NCBI GenBank assembly: GCA_019057775.1
Contig: JAHLWT010000272.1
Location: 1 to 21,092 of the forward strand
Length of the DNA: 21,092 nt
DNA from: Promethearchaeota archaeon
Lineage (GTDB): Archaea > Asgardarchaeota > Lokiarchaeia > Sigynarchaeales > SOKP01
Reading direction: 5' to 3'
Position numbers and translations under genes: made by a program. Below the pieces are notes generated by a model. The model saw nothing but the letters and a program-made list of their open reading frames with translations. It ran no database searches and was not told the origin of the DNA. This document shows, piece by piece, positions 9,898 to 17,296 of this stretch (the first letter of the stretch is position 1; the number at the start of each line of letters is the position of its first letter).

Positions 9898-11160
9898 TTA
9901 AATTAATATCTTATGCGATGCTGTATGGAGCATTTGAGGAGATAAAGACAATTCATCCAAGACTTCTTTCAAGATCGAAGGACATTCTCTAACCGTGAAA
10001 GAATAGGTAAGTAAAAGACGCCAGTATTCCAAGTCCCTCTTACCCCGGAAATCAATAAGTTTTTTAAGCACCGAAAATATATTTTCTACGGGATTCGTCG
10101 TAATGTGCTTATTTCCGAACACCCTCAAGAGTTCTTGTAAGCATTCGATGAAAGTTTCGTCCGACTTATAAAGCGGAAGAAACAATCCCTTCTTCTTATC
10201 ATAATGATACACGTGAGTTTCAGCGTCCTTGAATGGATCCTTAGGACCTCGTTTTTTTTGACCTTTTTGTTTCTCTTTTTGTCGTTTCTCTTCTTCGATT
10301 ACTTCCTTAGGACGATTTTTCCTACCCCTTGGGCGCCCTTGCTTCCCTTTCTTGTGGATTTTTTTAACCGATTCAGAAACTTGCACTATAAAAGTGTTGG
10401 TATCTACCAAAATATCGAATATAGTTGCGTAATGGTGAGTTATGATCTCGTTTCCTCGATGTTCAATCATGTCAACTACAATTCGCCCGTATGGCGGACT
10501 GTGGATGTGCCGCACGTGAATGATGTCCCTTCCAAGGCCAGTTGCCATGCCTTTGTACGTCGAAAAATCATCAATAATGAACATTTTTACGGGTTTGCCT
10601 AGTCTTTGCTCAGCTTTTTTAAATGATTCCTGAATTTTATCTTTCTTTCTTTTCTTGACCAATTCAAACGCAAGTATATTTCCCTTCTCGCTTAAAAATA
10701 CGATTAAATACCACGTTTTTTTGAGTATCTTGATGAACGTCTCGTCAATATAGACAGCCTCTCCGTTAATGGGGCTTTTCCAAAATACTTCTGTCTTTGG
10801 GTGATTTGCCACTTTCTCAACGATAAATCTAAGAAGATTAGAAATTGTTGAGGGTGAAGAACCGAGAATTTCACACAATAACTTGTTATCGATTTTTTAT
10901 TCCTTCAGAACTGAAAAAAGGCGTTCATTTATCGAATTTTCTAATTTTGAAAAAAATCCTGATGTGTGCGGAAAGAAGTGTCTATCGCAATCTGTAGACT
11001 CATAATGTTGCGGATGACCTTTTCCCTTAGTGTCATGCCCTCTTTTAATTACATTTTCTGACGAACAACCCTTGCGCGTTTCTGGACACTCTATTTTAAT
11101 TTCAAAGGTCGAAACCTCGTCTTCCCAGCCAATTTGAATTGGATAAAAGTCTACTATCAC
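9898..11160 (-). pseudogene. DDE transposase (IS6/IS240-like) interrupted by one in-frame TAA
   Basis: Two open segments, 11160-10897 and 10896-9898, lie in the same frame and are separated only by a TAA at 10899-10897. Read through, they give one protein of about 420 residues. The N-terminal part carries Cys/His residues that may bind zinc, followed by a helix-turn-helix (LLCEILGSSPSTISNLL). The catalytic part has YIDET (first Asp about residue 139), FIIDDFSTYKG (second Asp about 197) and NPVENIFSVLKK (Glu about 359), the DDE triad of an IS6/IS240-like fold. An unusually basic insertion separates the second Asp from the Glu. The GTG start at 11160 is supported by AGGAGGGA about 6 bases upstream. 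Only one lesion is visible, so inactivation looks recent, or the base is an error. The family assignment is tentative. Confidence 0.8.
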
Positions 11161-11164
11161 ATAA

Positions 11165-11172
11165 TCCCTCCT
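11165..11172 (-). promoter_or_regulatory. strong Shine-Dalgarno site of the broken transposase
   Basis: AGGAGGGA on the minus strand sits about 4-6 bases before the GTG at 11160. It fixes that GTG as the start, over the nearby out-of-frame ATG, which is followed at once by TGA. Confidence 0.6.
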
Positions 11173-11182
11173 AAAATATTAA

Positions 11183-11202
11183 TTATTTTATTAATAAAAT
11201 AA
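11183..11202. repeat. 20-base perfect palindrome in the transposase promoter region
   Basis: TTATTTTATTAATAAAATAA reads the same on both strands. It lies 23-42 bases upstream of the transposase start, where a TATA box or an operator would be. The sequence is pure A/T, so chance formation is easier than for mixed sequence. Confidence 0.4.
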
Positions 11203-11240
11203 ATGATTAAGGCAGATTTAAGTCTATCGCTTAGGAAAAA

Positions 11241-11308
11241 TATGCTTTAGTTTAGATTACATAAGTTTTGAGTATTTTTGTCGGATGCCGACAAATTAGA
11301 AAAGCATA
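11241..11308. repeat. nested inverted repeat with a TTTGTCGG hairpin
   Basis: An outer pair TATGCTTT (11241-11248)/AAAGCATA (11301-11308) encloses a perfect inner hairpin, TTTGTCGG-ATG-CCGACAAA (11277-11295). A partial second copy of the left arm, AAGTATTTTTGTCG, follows at about 11315-11328. It may be an insertion-sequence end, a MITE relic or an operator; I cannot decide which. Confidence 0.45.
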
Positions 11309-11500
11309 AACCTTAAGTATTTTTGTCGATGAGGGTAAATTAAAAATTATCAAAATACTAAAGTAAGATGAAAAAACTATAAAGAATTTATAATTGCCAA
11401 TGATGATGTAGACATCGCCTATGTATTTCTAGATACAAAAGAGTTTATCTCTATTTCAAGAAGAAATATGATTAAAAAAGATTTAAACTCTAATTAAGAA
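11309..11500. other. gap with a partial repeat and a possible frameshifted micro-ORF
   Basis: From 11368 to 11497 the plus strand would encode a 42-residue peptide containing IIANDDVDIAYVFLDTKEF if one A were removed from the A6 run after the ATG at 11368. As written, the ATG frame stops after four codons and the long frame has no start. It could be a gene remnant, a sequencing slip or chance. No other gene is visible here. Confidence 0.2.
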
Positions 11501-11747
11501 CTAAACCAATAGGATTTATTTAATGAAATATTTAACCAATCTTATGTTCTGGAGAAGCATCGGCTACATAGGTAGATTACAGAAAGTTGTATTTTGTAGG
11601 AAATACATAATATCGTAATTTCAAAACCAGACAGGCCCTGGCGGGAGCATCCATACGAATAGTAGTTCACGTTTTGTAGTGTGGGTGTGGAGGAGCATGG
11701 GATCTACTGGTCATAATAGAAGGATTGAAATTGAGGTTCAGGTTTTT
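11501..11747 (+). ncRNA. second SRP-type RNA (copy 2), S-domain clear, Alu domain not recognised
   Basis: The 3' block 11683-11747 matches copy 1 (7875-7939) with only about six differences, all transitions. Helix 8 is preserved: CAGG (11632-11635) and AGCA (11646-11649) flank CCC/GGG with a TGGC tetraloop, which fits the URRC class I recall for SRP RNAs. Helix 6 is TGTATTT/AAATACA around the same TGTAGG loop as copy 1. The stem bases differ from copy 1 yet still pair, which is covariation. The shared AACCAATCTTATG (from 11534) pairs in part with the 3' strand, and CTAAACCAAT (11501-11510) pairs with ATTGAGGTTCAG near the 3' end. I find no GGGC/GCC plus helix 4 arrangement upstream. It ends in T5, about 15 bases before the stop codon of the convergent gene. 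It could be a functional variant or a young, 5'-degraded copy; the ends are estimates. Confidence 0.75.
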
Positions 11748-11762
11748 AAATCTATTCCTATC

Positions 11763-12206
11763 TCATTTATTTTCTTTTATCAATTTATACTTACAATGTC
11801 GGTTTCCAGTGTTAAGAATACATTCCTCAACTTCGGCTTTGTATCTAAATTCAGGATGAGATGTATTTAAAATAGCGACGGTATATGGAATACAAATTGT
11901 TTTTTGAATTAAATCTACCTTATCGGGATTATATTTTCCACCTATAGGGCAAAAAGCATGTTTATAACGAAGTGTGATCGCTAAAGTATTCTCATCTATG
12001 GTGTTAATTTTAGTTTTAGCATTGAAAACATTATAGATCTTCTTTAAACTTTTCTCTAAACTCATTGGATTTCGTGTTTTTAATATCTTACCTAATTTTG
12101 CCCCTAAACTGCTAGATATAGATTTTGGGAGATTCATTCCACCAATATCTATCATTTCTTTAATGTATGCTTGAAAAAACTTTAAAGCTTCTTTATTTTT
12201 TGACAT
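11763..12206 (-). CDS. V4R-like small protein, paralogue 1
   Basis: This 147-residue soluble protein has no signal peptide or membrane segment. Four cysteines are conserved with its neighbour at 12382-12810: C86 in CPIGGKYNP, C105 in ICIPY, C129 in EECI and C138 in RHCKYK. The layout, with a C-terminal Cys-rich HC(K/H)Y strand, resembles the 4-vinyl reductase (V4R)/hydrocarbon-binding fold, which binds small hydrophobic ligands or metal. That family call is a weak inference. The start ATG at 12206 has no clear Shine-Dalgarno site. An A/T-rich TATA-like stretch lies about 20-30 bases upstream, which suggests a leaderless message. It converges with SRP RNA copy 2. Confidence 0.65.
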   Translation of the reverse strand: MSKNKEALKFFQAYIKEMIDIGGMNLPKSISSSLGAKLGKILKTRNPMSLEKSLKKIYNVFNAKTKINTIDENTLAITLRYKHAFCPIGGKYNPDKVDLIQKTICIPYTVAILNTSHPEFRYKAEVEECILNTGNRHCKYKLIKENK

Positions 12207-12381
12207 ATTAGTGAAGTTAAATTTTTATAATATTATATAAAAAAATCTAGTTTAATCTTGACTTTAAAGTATTTAAGACTATTTATGTAAATTATTTATT
12301 TGACAATAAATAGAAATATGAAGATTTCAAGATTTTTGAGGAATAAGAAAAAATTGTTATAACTGATGATCTAAAATATTG

Positions 12382-12810
12382 TTATATTTTACTTTTAACT
12401 TTAAGAATGTAATGACAAGTTCTTTGGTTATTAAGAGGAATGCAATTTAAAATTTCTTCTCCAAACGTAAATTGTGGAAATATTTCATTTAAAAAACCTC
12501 GTACATATGGAATACAAATATTATTTTGAAAAATAGAAGCTCGAGAAGGGTTGTAAGCCCCTCCTATTGGACAGAATTTTTTTGAATATTTTACAATCAC
12601 TTCATAATTATCATCGTCTAATTTTTTTATCAATGGTTTTGCATTAAGTGCTAAATACATCTGATTTAAAGCAAGATTAATTTCGAAAGTTGACTTTTTT
12701 CCTTTATAAAATTTACCCAACTTTGAGCCTAGTTTTGAAGAAATAGCTTTGGGTAAGTTTTTTCCTCCAACATCAACCATTTCTTTTATATAAGCTTGAA
12801 AAAATTTCAA
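12382..12810 (-). CDS. V4R-like small protein, paralogue 2 (start codon uncertain; possible AUC at 12825)
   Basis: This 142-residue product is a tandem paralogue of the gene at 11763-12206. It shares KFFQAYIKEM at the N-terminus and the same four cysteines (C80, C99, C123, C132) in CPIGGAYNP, ICIPY, LNCI and TCHY. The first standard start in frame is TTG at 12810, but that TTG aligns with an internal Leu of paralogue 1. A strong GAGGTGA (12836-12830) lies only 4 bases before an in-frame ATC at 12825, and no ATG or GTG is in frame there. The true start is therefore probably ATC, or an ATG that mutated. Ligand binding or metal binding through the cysteines is an inference. Confidence 0.65.
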   Translation of the reverse strand: MKFFQAYIKEMVDVGGKNLPKAISSKLGSKLGKFYKGKKSTFEINLALNQMYLALNAKPLIKKLDDDNYEVIVKYSKKFCPIGGAYNPSRASIFQNNICIPYVRGFLNEIFPQFTFGEEILNCIPLNNQRTCHYILKVKSKI

Positions 12811-13017
12811 AGAATCCCTTGCGATAAAATCACCTCTAGTTAATCCTGTAAAATTTTCATTCTAAAATACAAATATCCTTTAATCTTAAGATACAATGGT
12901 AGATGAGGCATACCCATATATAAATTTAACCTTTTTATGTCAAATTTGTACTATGAAGAAGTATAAAATTACAGGCAAAAATTCTCAATAGCAAACTATA
13001 AAACTGATTTATACTAG

Positions 13018-13617
13018 TTATCTGTTTATTAACGTAAATCTTAATAGATGATCCTTATCGTCCTCAGCATACTCGACACCGATTCTTTTTTTTGCGACGA
13101 TGATCTTATTTGTAATCTTTTTACTATATGTAAAATATAACTTTGAATCAATTGAACAAGAGTCTTTTCCGTTAAAATCTTCTTTCGTAATATTTAAAGC
13201 CATGCATAGCTTACCCGGTCCATCTACTAAATTCTTAAAATTTTTTCCCGATTTAACACTTCGATTTTCAATCATCAATTCAATTCCTTCTATAGGATAT
13301 ATTTGTCTGATTAATACGGCACATGGCATCTGTTCTGGCTCAGTAACCACATTAAGGCAATGATACAATCCATAAATTAAATAAACATAAAGTGTACCTG
13401 GTTTCATATACATTGTTTTTGCCCTTTCAGTTTTTTTGAAGTTATACGCATGGCTTGCTTTATCATTTGGCCCGAGATAAGCTTCTACTTCAAGAATTTT
13501 TCCAACTATGCGACTCTGTTTTGTTTCTCTTATTAAATAATTACCGAGCAATTCTTTTGCTACTACTTCTGTGTCTTGAGTGAAAAATTCTCTATTAAAT
13601 CGTTTATACTCTTCCAT
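13018..13617 (-). CDS. mpg: 3-methyladenine (alkyladenine) DNA glycosylase, AAG/MPG family
   Basis: The enzyme flips alkylated or deaminated purines out of DNA and cleaves the N-glycosidic bond, starting base-excision repair. The 199 residues match the compact bacterial/archaeal AAG form. Family blocks appear in order: GKILEVEAYLGPNDKASHAY (32-58 region, with E43 at the position of the human catalytic Glu125 and H56 at that of the conserved His), MKPGTLYVYLIYGLYHCLNV (71-90), AVLIRQIYPIEG and LVDGPGKLCMALNI. The ATG at 13617 is preceded by GAGAGTGAT. The two V4R-like genes lie downstream on the same strand but after a 207-base gap, so a shared operon is doubtful. Confidence 0.93.
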   Translation of the reverse strand: MEEYKRFNREFFTQDTEVVAKELLGNYLIRETKQSRIVGKILEVEAYLGPNDKASHAYNFKKTERAKTMYMKPGTLYVYLIYGLYHCLNVVTEPEQMPCAVLIRQIYPIEGIELMIENRSVKSGKNFKNLVDGPGKLCMALNITKEDFNGKDSCSIDSKLYFTYSKKITNKIIVAKKRIGVEYAEDDKDHLLRFTLINR

Positions 13618-13860
13618 GAATCACTCTCTTTTTTTTTTATAACCTTTATTTAAAATTGAAAAAAGATATAGTATTAAGAGAAAATCTGGCAAGTACCCAA
13701 TTAACATTCCATATTAGTTTATTTCTTGTTTGTAGCACATTAACAATAATTCTTTTCTTTATTACCAAGTTCACATGGTTAAAAAAAAAATTATTTATCA
13801 AGTACGTATTATGTGTAATAGACTATTTCAAAAAAATTTATAGTTGAAAGGGGAATATCT
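13618..13860. other. divergent promoter region
   Basis: This AT-rich gap separates the divergent glycosylase and UroD-family genes and should hold both promoters. T and A homopolymers are present. A short open frame here has neither a plausible composition nor a ribosome-binding site, and I do not call it. Confidence 0.4.
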
Positions 13861-14946
13861 ATGAAAGCACCAGAGAGAGTATTAAAAGCAATCAATCATG
13901 AAGAACCGGATCGGGTTCCCGCATTTGAAAGCGCATTCACAAATAACACAATTATGGAACATTATGGGTTTGATCCACGAGTGTCTGGAGGATATAAAGG
14001 ATCTTACAAATTTTTCCGTAAAGTGGGAATAGATTTAGTTTTAAGCTTTGTAAGTTTATTCCCTCAAATATTTCTTAAAGGTAAGCAGGGATTCATTGAT
14101 GAATATGGAAGAAAAATGAGGTTTGAAGCATCTAAAGATGGAACTCGAATATTAGCATATCATGGGGGGTCATTTAAAACCTTTGAAGATTATGAGAGTT
14201 GGAAACAGCCAGATCCTCATTTGCAATCACGTCTAGCTAATTTTTTTGCAGGGAAAAAAGCTCAAGCAGATTTAGATGATGAAGTTTTTTCTATTCCTGC
14301 TACTGGCGCTTTAATGGAATGCACCTGGGAAGGGTTTGGAATAGAGACTTTTTCTAGAATATTAGCTCATCCTAAACAAGTAAAAAGAATTTTTGATGAC
14401 CGTGGAAAATTTACTCTTGAATTAGTAAAGGTTTTGGCTGAAAACGATGCCAAAATGATACTTTTATGGGACGATTATGGATTCAAAAATGGACTCTTCA
14501 TGTCCCCCGGAAACTATAGGACTTATGTGTTTCCGTGGTTAAAACAAATTTGTAGTGCCGCTCATAAATACGATTGTAAAATTTTACTACATTCCGATGG
14601 GGATTTATTAGATATTTTTGAAGATATAATTAAATGTGGTGTTGATGTGATAAATCCCATGGAATCTACAACTGCAAACCCCGATTATGATATCTTTAAG
14701 TTAAACCAGAAATACGGTAATAAAATAACTTTTTCTGGTAATTTAAGTCCTATAATGTTGGCTACGGGAGAAATTCTTGAAATTGAAACTAATGCAAAAA
14801 GATTAATTCGTGAATTGGCTCCGGGAGGAGGTTTTCTTTTTGGATCAGGGCATAGTATTAATCCAGCAGTTACCTTAGATAGATTCGAAGCAATGCAAAA
14901 TATAAAGCGAAAATATGGAGCTTATCCAATTAATGTGCCAGATTAA
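13861..14946 (+). CDS. uroporphyrinogen decarboxylase (UroD)-family protein, probable corrinoid methyltransferase relative
   Basis: The start MKAPERVLKAINHEEPDRVP is the signature opening of UroD-like proteins related to MtaA/MtbA, which move methyl groups between corrinoid proteins and coenzyme M or other acceptors. At 361 residues it has family length. The C-terminal half has LLHSDGDLLDIF (H244), INPME and NKITFSGNLSP, equivalent to the metal/substrate region. MtaA-type enzymes carry His-x-Cys there; this protein has His-Ser-Asp-Gly, so zinc-thiol chemistry may be absent or altered. GAAAGGGG lies 7-8 bases before the ATG. It converges on a second UroD-family gene 94 bases away. True haem biosynthesis is unlikely with this paralogue type. 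The substrate is unknown. Confidence 0.85.
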   Translation: MKAPERVLKAINHEEPDRVPAFESAFTNNTIMEHYGFDPRVSGGYKGSYKFFRKVGIDLVLSFVSLFPQIFLKGKQGFIDEYGRKMRFEASKDGTRILAYHGGSFKTFEDYESWKQPDPHLQSRLANFFAGKKAQADLDDEVFSIPATGALMECTWEGFGIETFSRILAHPKQVKRIFDDRGKFTLELVKVLAENDAKMILLWDDYGFKNGLFMSPGNYRTYVFPWLKQICSAAHKYDCKILLHSDGDLLDIFEDIIKCGVDVINPMESTTANPDYDIFKLNQKYGNKITFSGNLSPIMLATGEILEIETNAKRLIRELAPGGGFLFGSGHSINPAVTLDRFEAMQNIKRKYGAYPINVPD

Positions 14947-15040
14947 TATATTCTTTAATTTTTATTGATATTGATTAAAAATCTTCATAATTATTATTTT
15001 TTCCTTGAGATACCCTACACTTCCTTATTTTATGAGATTT

Positions 15041-16201
15041 TCAATATATCCTAAATTCCTCAGCGGCATCAAACATAGCTACAATATTTTCTGGAGGAAC
15101 TTCAGCTGTAATATTGTGTATATTAGCAGCAACAAACCCTCCTTCAGGTTTAAGGCATTTGAAATTATATTTCACTTCTTCTCGAATTTGTTGAGGCGTT
15201 CCAAATGGTAAAGTCCCTTGTGTATTACATAATCCGCCCCAAAATGTTATATCTTTACCAAATCTCTTTTTTAAGTTACAAGGCTCCATGTCATATGCAC
15301 CAATTTGAACTGGATTATAGATATCATATCCAATTTCTGCCCAATGAGGTATAAATAAAGGAACTGAACCACAACAATGGTAATTAATCTTAACATTCGC
15401 TAATTCATGTATTTTTTCTGAAAGTTTCTTTTCAAATGGTTTGATTATTTTTTCATAAATTTTTGGATTCATAATTGGACCCGATTGTTCCGCTAAATCT
15501 CCATTGATACAAACTATGTCGAGATATTCTCCAACTTCACTCAAAAAAGTTATATTATAATCCTTCCAGTATTTTAAAAGCCCTTCCATAGCAGCAACAA
15601 TTAATTCTGGTTTTGATCGTAAATATCTTAGTGCTTTTGTAAACCCAAAAAGAAAAGTAGTATATTCATAGACACATCCTGTAGGAGGTGTAGACAAAGC
15701 ATAGTCAGTAGTTTCACGTAATTTTTTAGCGTGGTCTTTTAATCCATTAAATGGTTCTTTTTCATTCCCATCTGGCCATTCATAATTTTCAATCTCTTGA
15801 ACCGTTTCAAAATCCGTAAAAGGAGGAATAACGGGATCATAATATAAAATATCATCATAATCTTTGCTTGCGTCATTTCCCCAGAAACAACCAAATTGAT
15901 CATAAACTCCTATATACTTACCTTCATATTGTAGTTCAACATCATCTACCTTTACCATGCCGCCAAATGGTCGAATATATCTTACATCTACATTAAATCT
16001 CTCTAAAAGTTCTTCGCAGGGTAATGCTATTTGTTGGACAAAATCACAATATTTAATATTTTTATCAATAATTTCCAGATAATCTAACAATTTTCTATAG
16101 GCTTTTATATGAATCCCAGATTGATGCCCACCTAAATCCAGAGGAACCTTATCTGGTTCTTTATGATCTAATGTAGTGTTTACTCTTTTTCTTGATTTCA
16201 T
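15041..16201 (-). CDS. UroD-family protein with HCC metal-site motif
   Basis: This is a second UroD-like protein, 386 residues from the ATG at 16201. Its N-terminus, RKRVNTTLDHKEPDKVPLD, is family-typical. Near residue 275 it reads NYHCCGSV, a His-Cys-Cys cluster in the region where MtaA/MtbA methyltransferases hold zinc. Further on are IYNPVQIGA, FWGGLCNTQGTLPFG and GFVAANIHNI with PPENIVAMFDA, the closing family blocks. I infer a methyl- or carboxyl-transferring enzyme with a thiolate-bound metal, chemically distinct from the neighbour's HSDG version. A TTG three codons upstream is possible, but the ATG has an A/T-rich TATA-like element about 20 bases before it, which fits a leaderless transcript. 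The substrate cannot be told. Confidence 0.85.
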   Translation of the reverse strand: MKSRKRVNTTLDHKEPDKVPLDLGGHQSGIHIKAYRKLLDYLEIIDKNIKYCDFVQQIALPCEELLERFNVDVRYIRPFGGMVKVDDVELQYEGKYIGVYDQFGCFWGNDASKDYDDILYYDPVIPPFTDFETVQEIENYEWPDGNEKEPFNGLKDHAKKLRETTDYALSTPPTGCVYEYTTFLFGFTKALRYLRSKPELIVAAMEGLLKYWKDYNITFLSEVGEYLDIVCINGDLAEQSGPIMNPKIYEKIIKPFEKKLSEKIHELANVKINYHCCGSVPLFIPHWAEIGYDIYNPVQIGAYDMEPCNLKKRFGKDITFWGGLCNTQGTLPFGTPQQIREEVKYNFKCLKPEGGFVAANIHNITAEVPPENIVAMFDAAEEFRIY

Positions 16202-16319
16202 TGATAACAATAGGAAATATAATTTTTTAGAAAATAACAGAACGTATGAGTGTATTTTTAATAATCAGAAATCAACATTTTCAATATATTTCTTTAATAT
16301 AGCTTCCAATTTAAATCAA

Positions 16320-16469
16320 TGCATAGGGCAATTAATGGTAGTTTCTATTCGGACATCCGACTTTTGGGTCCTTAATGCTCTCGTGTTTATCATTACAATT
16401 ATCTTTGTAACTATTAGTTTAGCAATTGATGTAATCTTTGCGATTTTAGATCCAAGGATAAGATATTAA
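16320..16469 (+). pseudogene. C-terminal remnant of a DppB-type oligopeptide ABC transporter permease
   Basis: The plus strand reads CIGQLMVVSIRTSDFWVLN, then a hydrophobic helix, then AILDPRIRY and a stop. The ending LLDPRIRY after a final membrane helix, and a GxGQL block about 35 residues before it, are hallmarks of DppB/OppB permeases. Only about 50 of the usual 300 or more residues remain. An ERMSVFLIIRNQHF stretch in another frame just upstream (about 16240-16300) weakly resembles the preceding permease loop, which suggests frameshift and deletion. No start codon or ribosome-binding site fits, and the 5' side runs into the promoter of the minus-strand UroD gene. Its stop overlaps the 3' end of the IMPase gene by four bases. 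Confidence 0.65.
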
Positions 16470-17296
16470 GAAAATATCATACGTATTGTGTCTTTAAGGA
16501 ATGATTCAAGCTTAGCATTACTGGCTACAAATGGGAATTTTACATCAATAGAGAGTGCTTTCTCAAATTCTATTCCATCTATTGAGAAAAACTTACCTCC
16601 AGCTTCTTCTAGAATCAACTTTCCAGCTGCAACGTCTACTAATCGATTTGATTTTCTTAAATTGATGAAAACATCCATACTACCACATGCAATTTGACAC
16701 AAAGTTAAAGCGCTACTTCCTAGTATCCTTACTCGATAAAATCTTCTTATTAGTGGGCTTATTTTTTCTAAATTTTTCATTAAATCTCCCATAGGAAGAT
16801 TAAGTTCAAAGAAGCATTGTTGAGAGAGATCTAAATCCGAGACATGAATTTCTTTATCATTCAAATATGCACCTTTTCCTTTTTCTGCCCAATATATATC
16901 TCTTGTATTCAAATTAAGAACTACAGCTTTCTTTATATCATTCATTTTGCTTCCAATCGCATACGCAATAGAAACAGAGCAATATGGAATGCCTCTCACC
17001 GCATTATTAGATCCATCTATTGGATCAATAATTAATATCGCATTTTCTTCTTTGGCTCTCTCTTTTTTACCGATATATTTTTCCCCAATTTCTTCGCTAA
17101 TCAATAAAATATTTACATTTGCTTCTTCTAGAACTTTAATAATTGTCTCTTCAGCAATGAGATCAATCATCATTGAAATGTCTCCTCCGGCTCCTTTACT
17201 AACTTTCTTTGCTGCTTTCTTAGAACCGAGAAGAGGAGTTACAGCGTCGTACACATTAATCGCAATGTTTTTTAAAAAATCGATACTGAGCTCCAT
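16466..17296 (-). CDS. inositol-1-monophosphatase / archaeal fructose-1,6-bisphosphatase family enzyme
   Basis: A metal-dependent phosphatase that removes phosphate from inositol monophosphate or fructose 1,6-bisphosphate. Archaeal members often do both, serving inositol-lipid synthesis or gluconeogenesis. The two-metal site is complete: ISEE (E68/E69), IDPIDGSNN (D91, D94) and LVDVAAGKLILEEAGG (D221), counted from the ATG at 17296. At 276 residues it has family length. A TTG six codons upstream would extend it, but the ATG is better: a TATA-like TTTATTTTTATAT lies about 20-30 bases before it. It ends against the permease remnant. Which substrate dominates cannot be read from sequence. Confidence 0.9.
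   Translation of the reverse strand: MELSIDFLKNIAINVYDAVTPLLGSKKAAKKVSKGAGGDISMMIDLIAEETIIKVLEEANVNILLISEEIGEKYIGKKERAKEENAILIIDPIDGSNNAVRGIPYCSVSIAYAIGSKMNDIKKAVVLNLNTRDIYWAEKGKGAYLNDKEIHVSDLDLSQQCFFELNLPMGDLMKNLEKISPLIRRFYRVRILGSSALTLCQIACGSMDVFINLRKSNRLVDVAAGKLILEEAGGKFFSIDGIEFEKALSIDVKFPFVASNAKLESFLKDTIRMIFS

Noticed and set aside
10204..10602. 132-codon plus-strand frame inside the transposase
   Set aside because: It is antisense to the conserved DDE domain; its Phe/Leu-rich sequence mirrors the Lys-rich insertion on the other strand.
11679..11870. Plus-strand 63-codon open frame
   Set aside because: It lies across the 3' half of SRP RNA copy 2 and antisense to the V4R-like gene, with no ribosome-binding site. 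It is a by-product of the RNA sequence.
13656..13847. 63-codon plus-strand frame with a hydrophobic middle
   Set aside because: It lies in the divergent promoter gap, its composition is driven by T and A runs, and no Shine-Dalgarno site precedes it.
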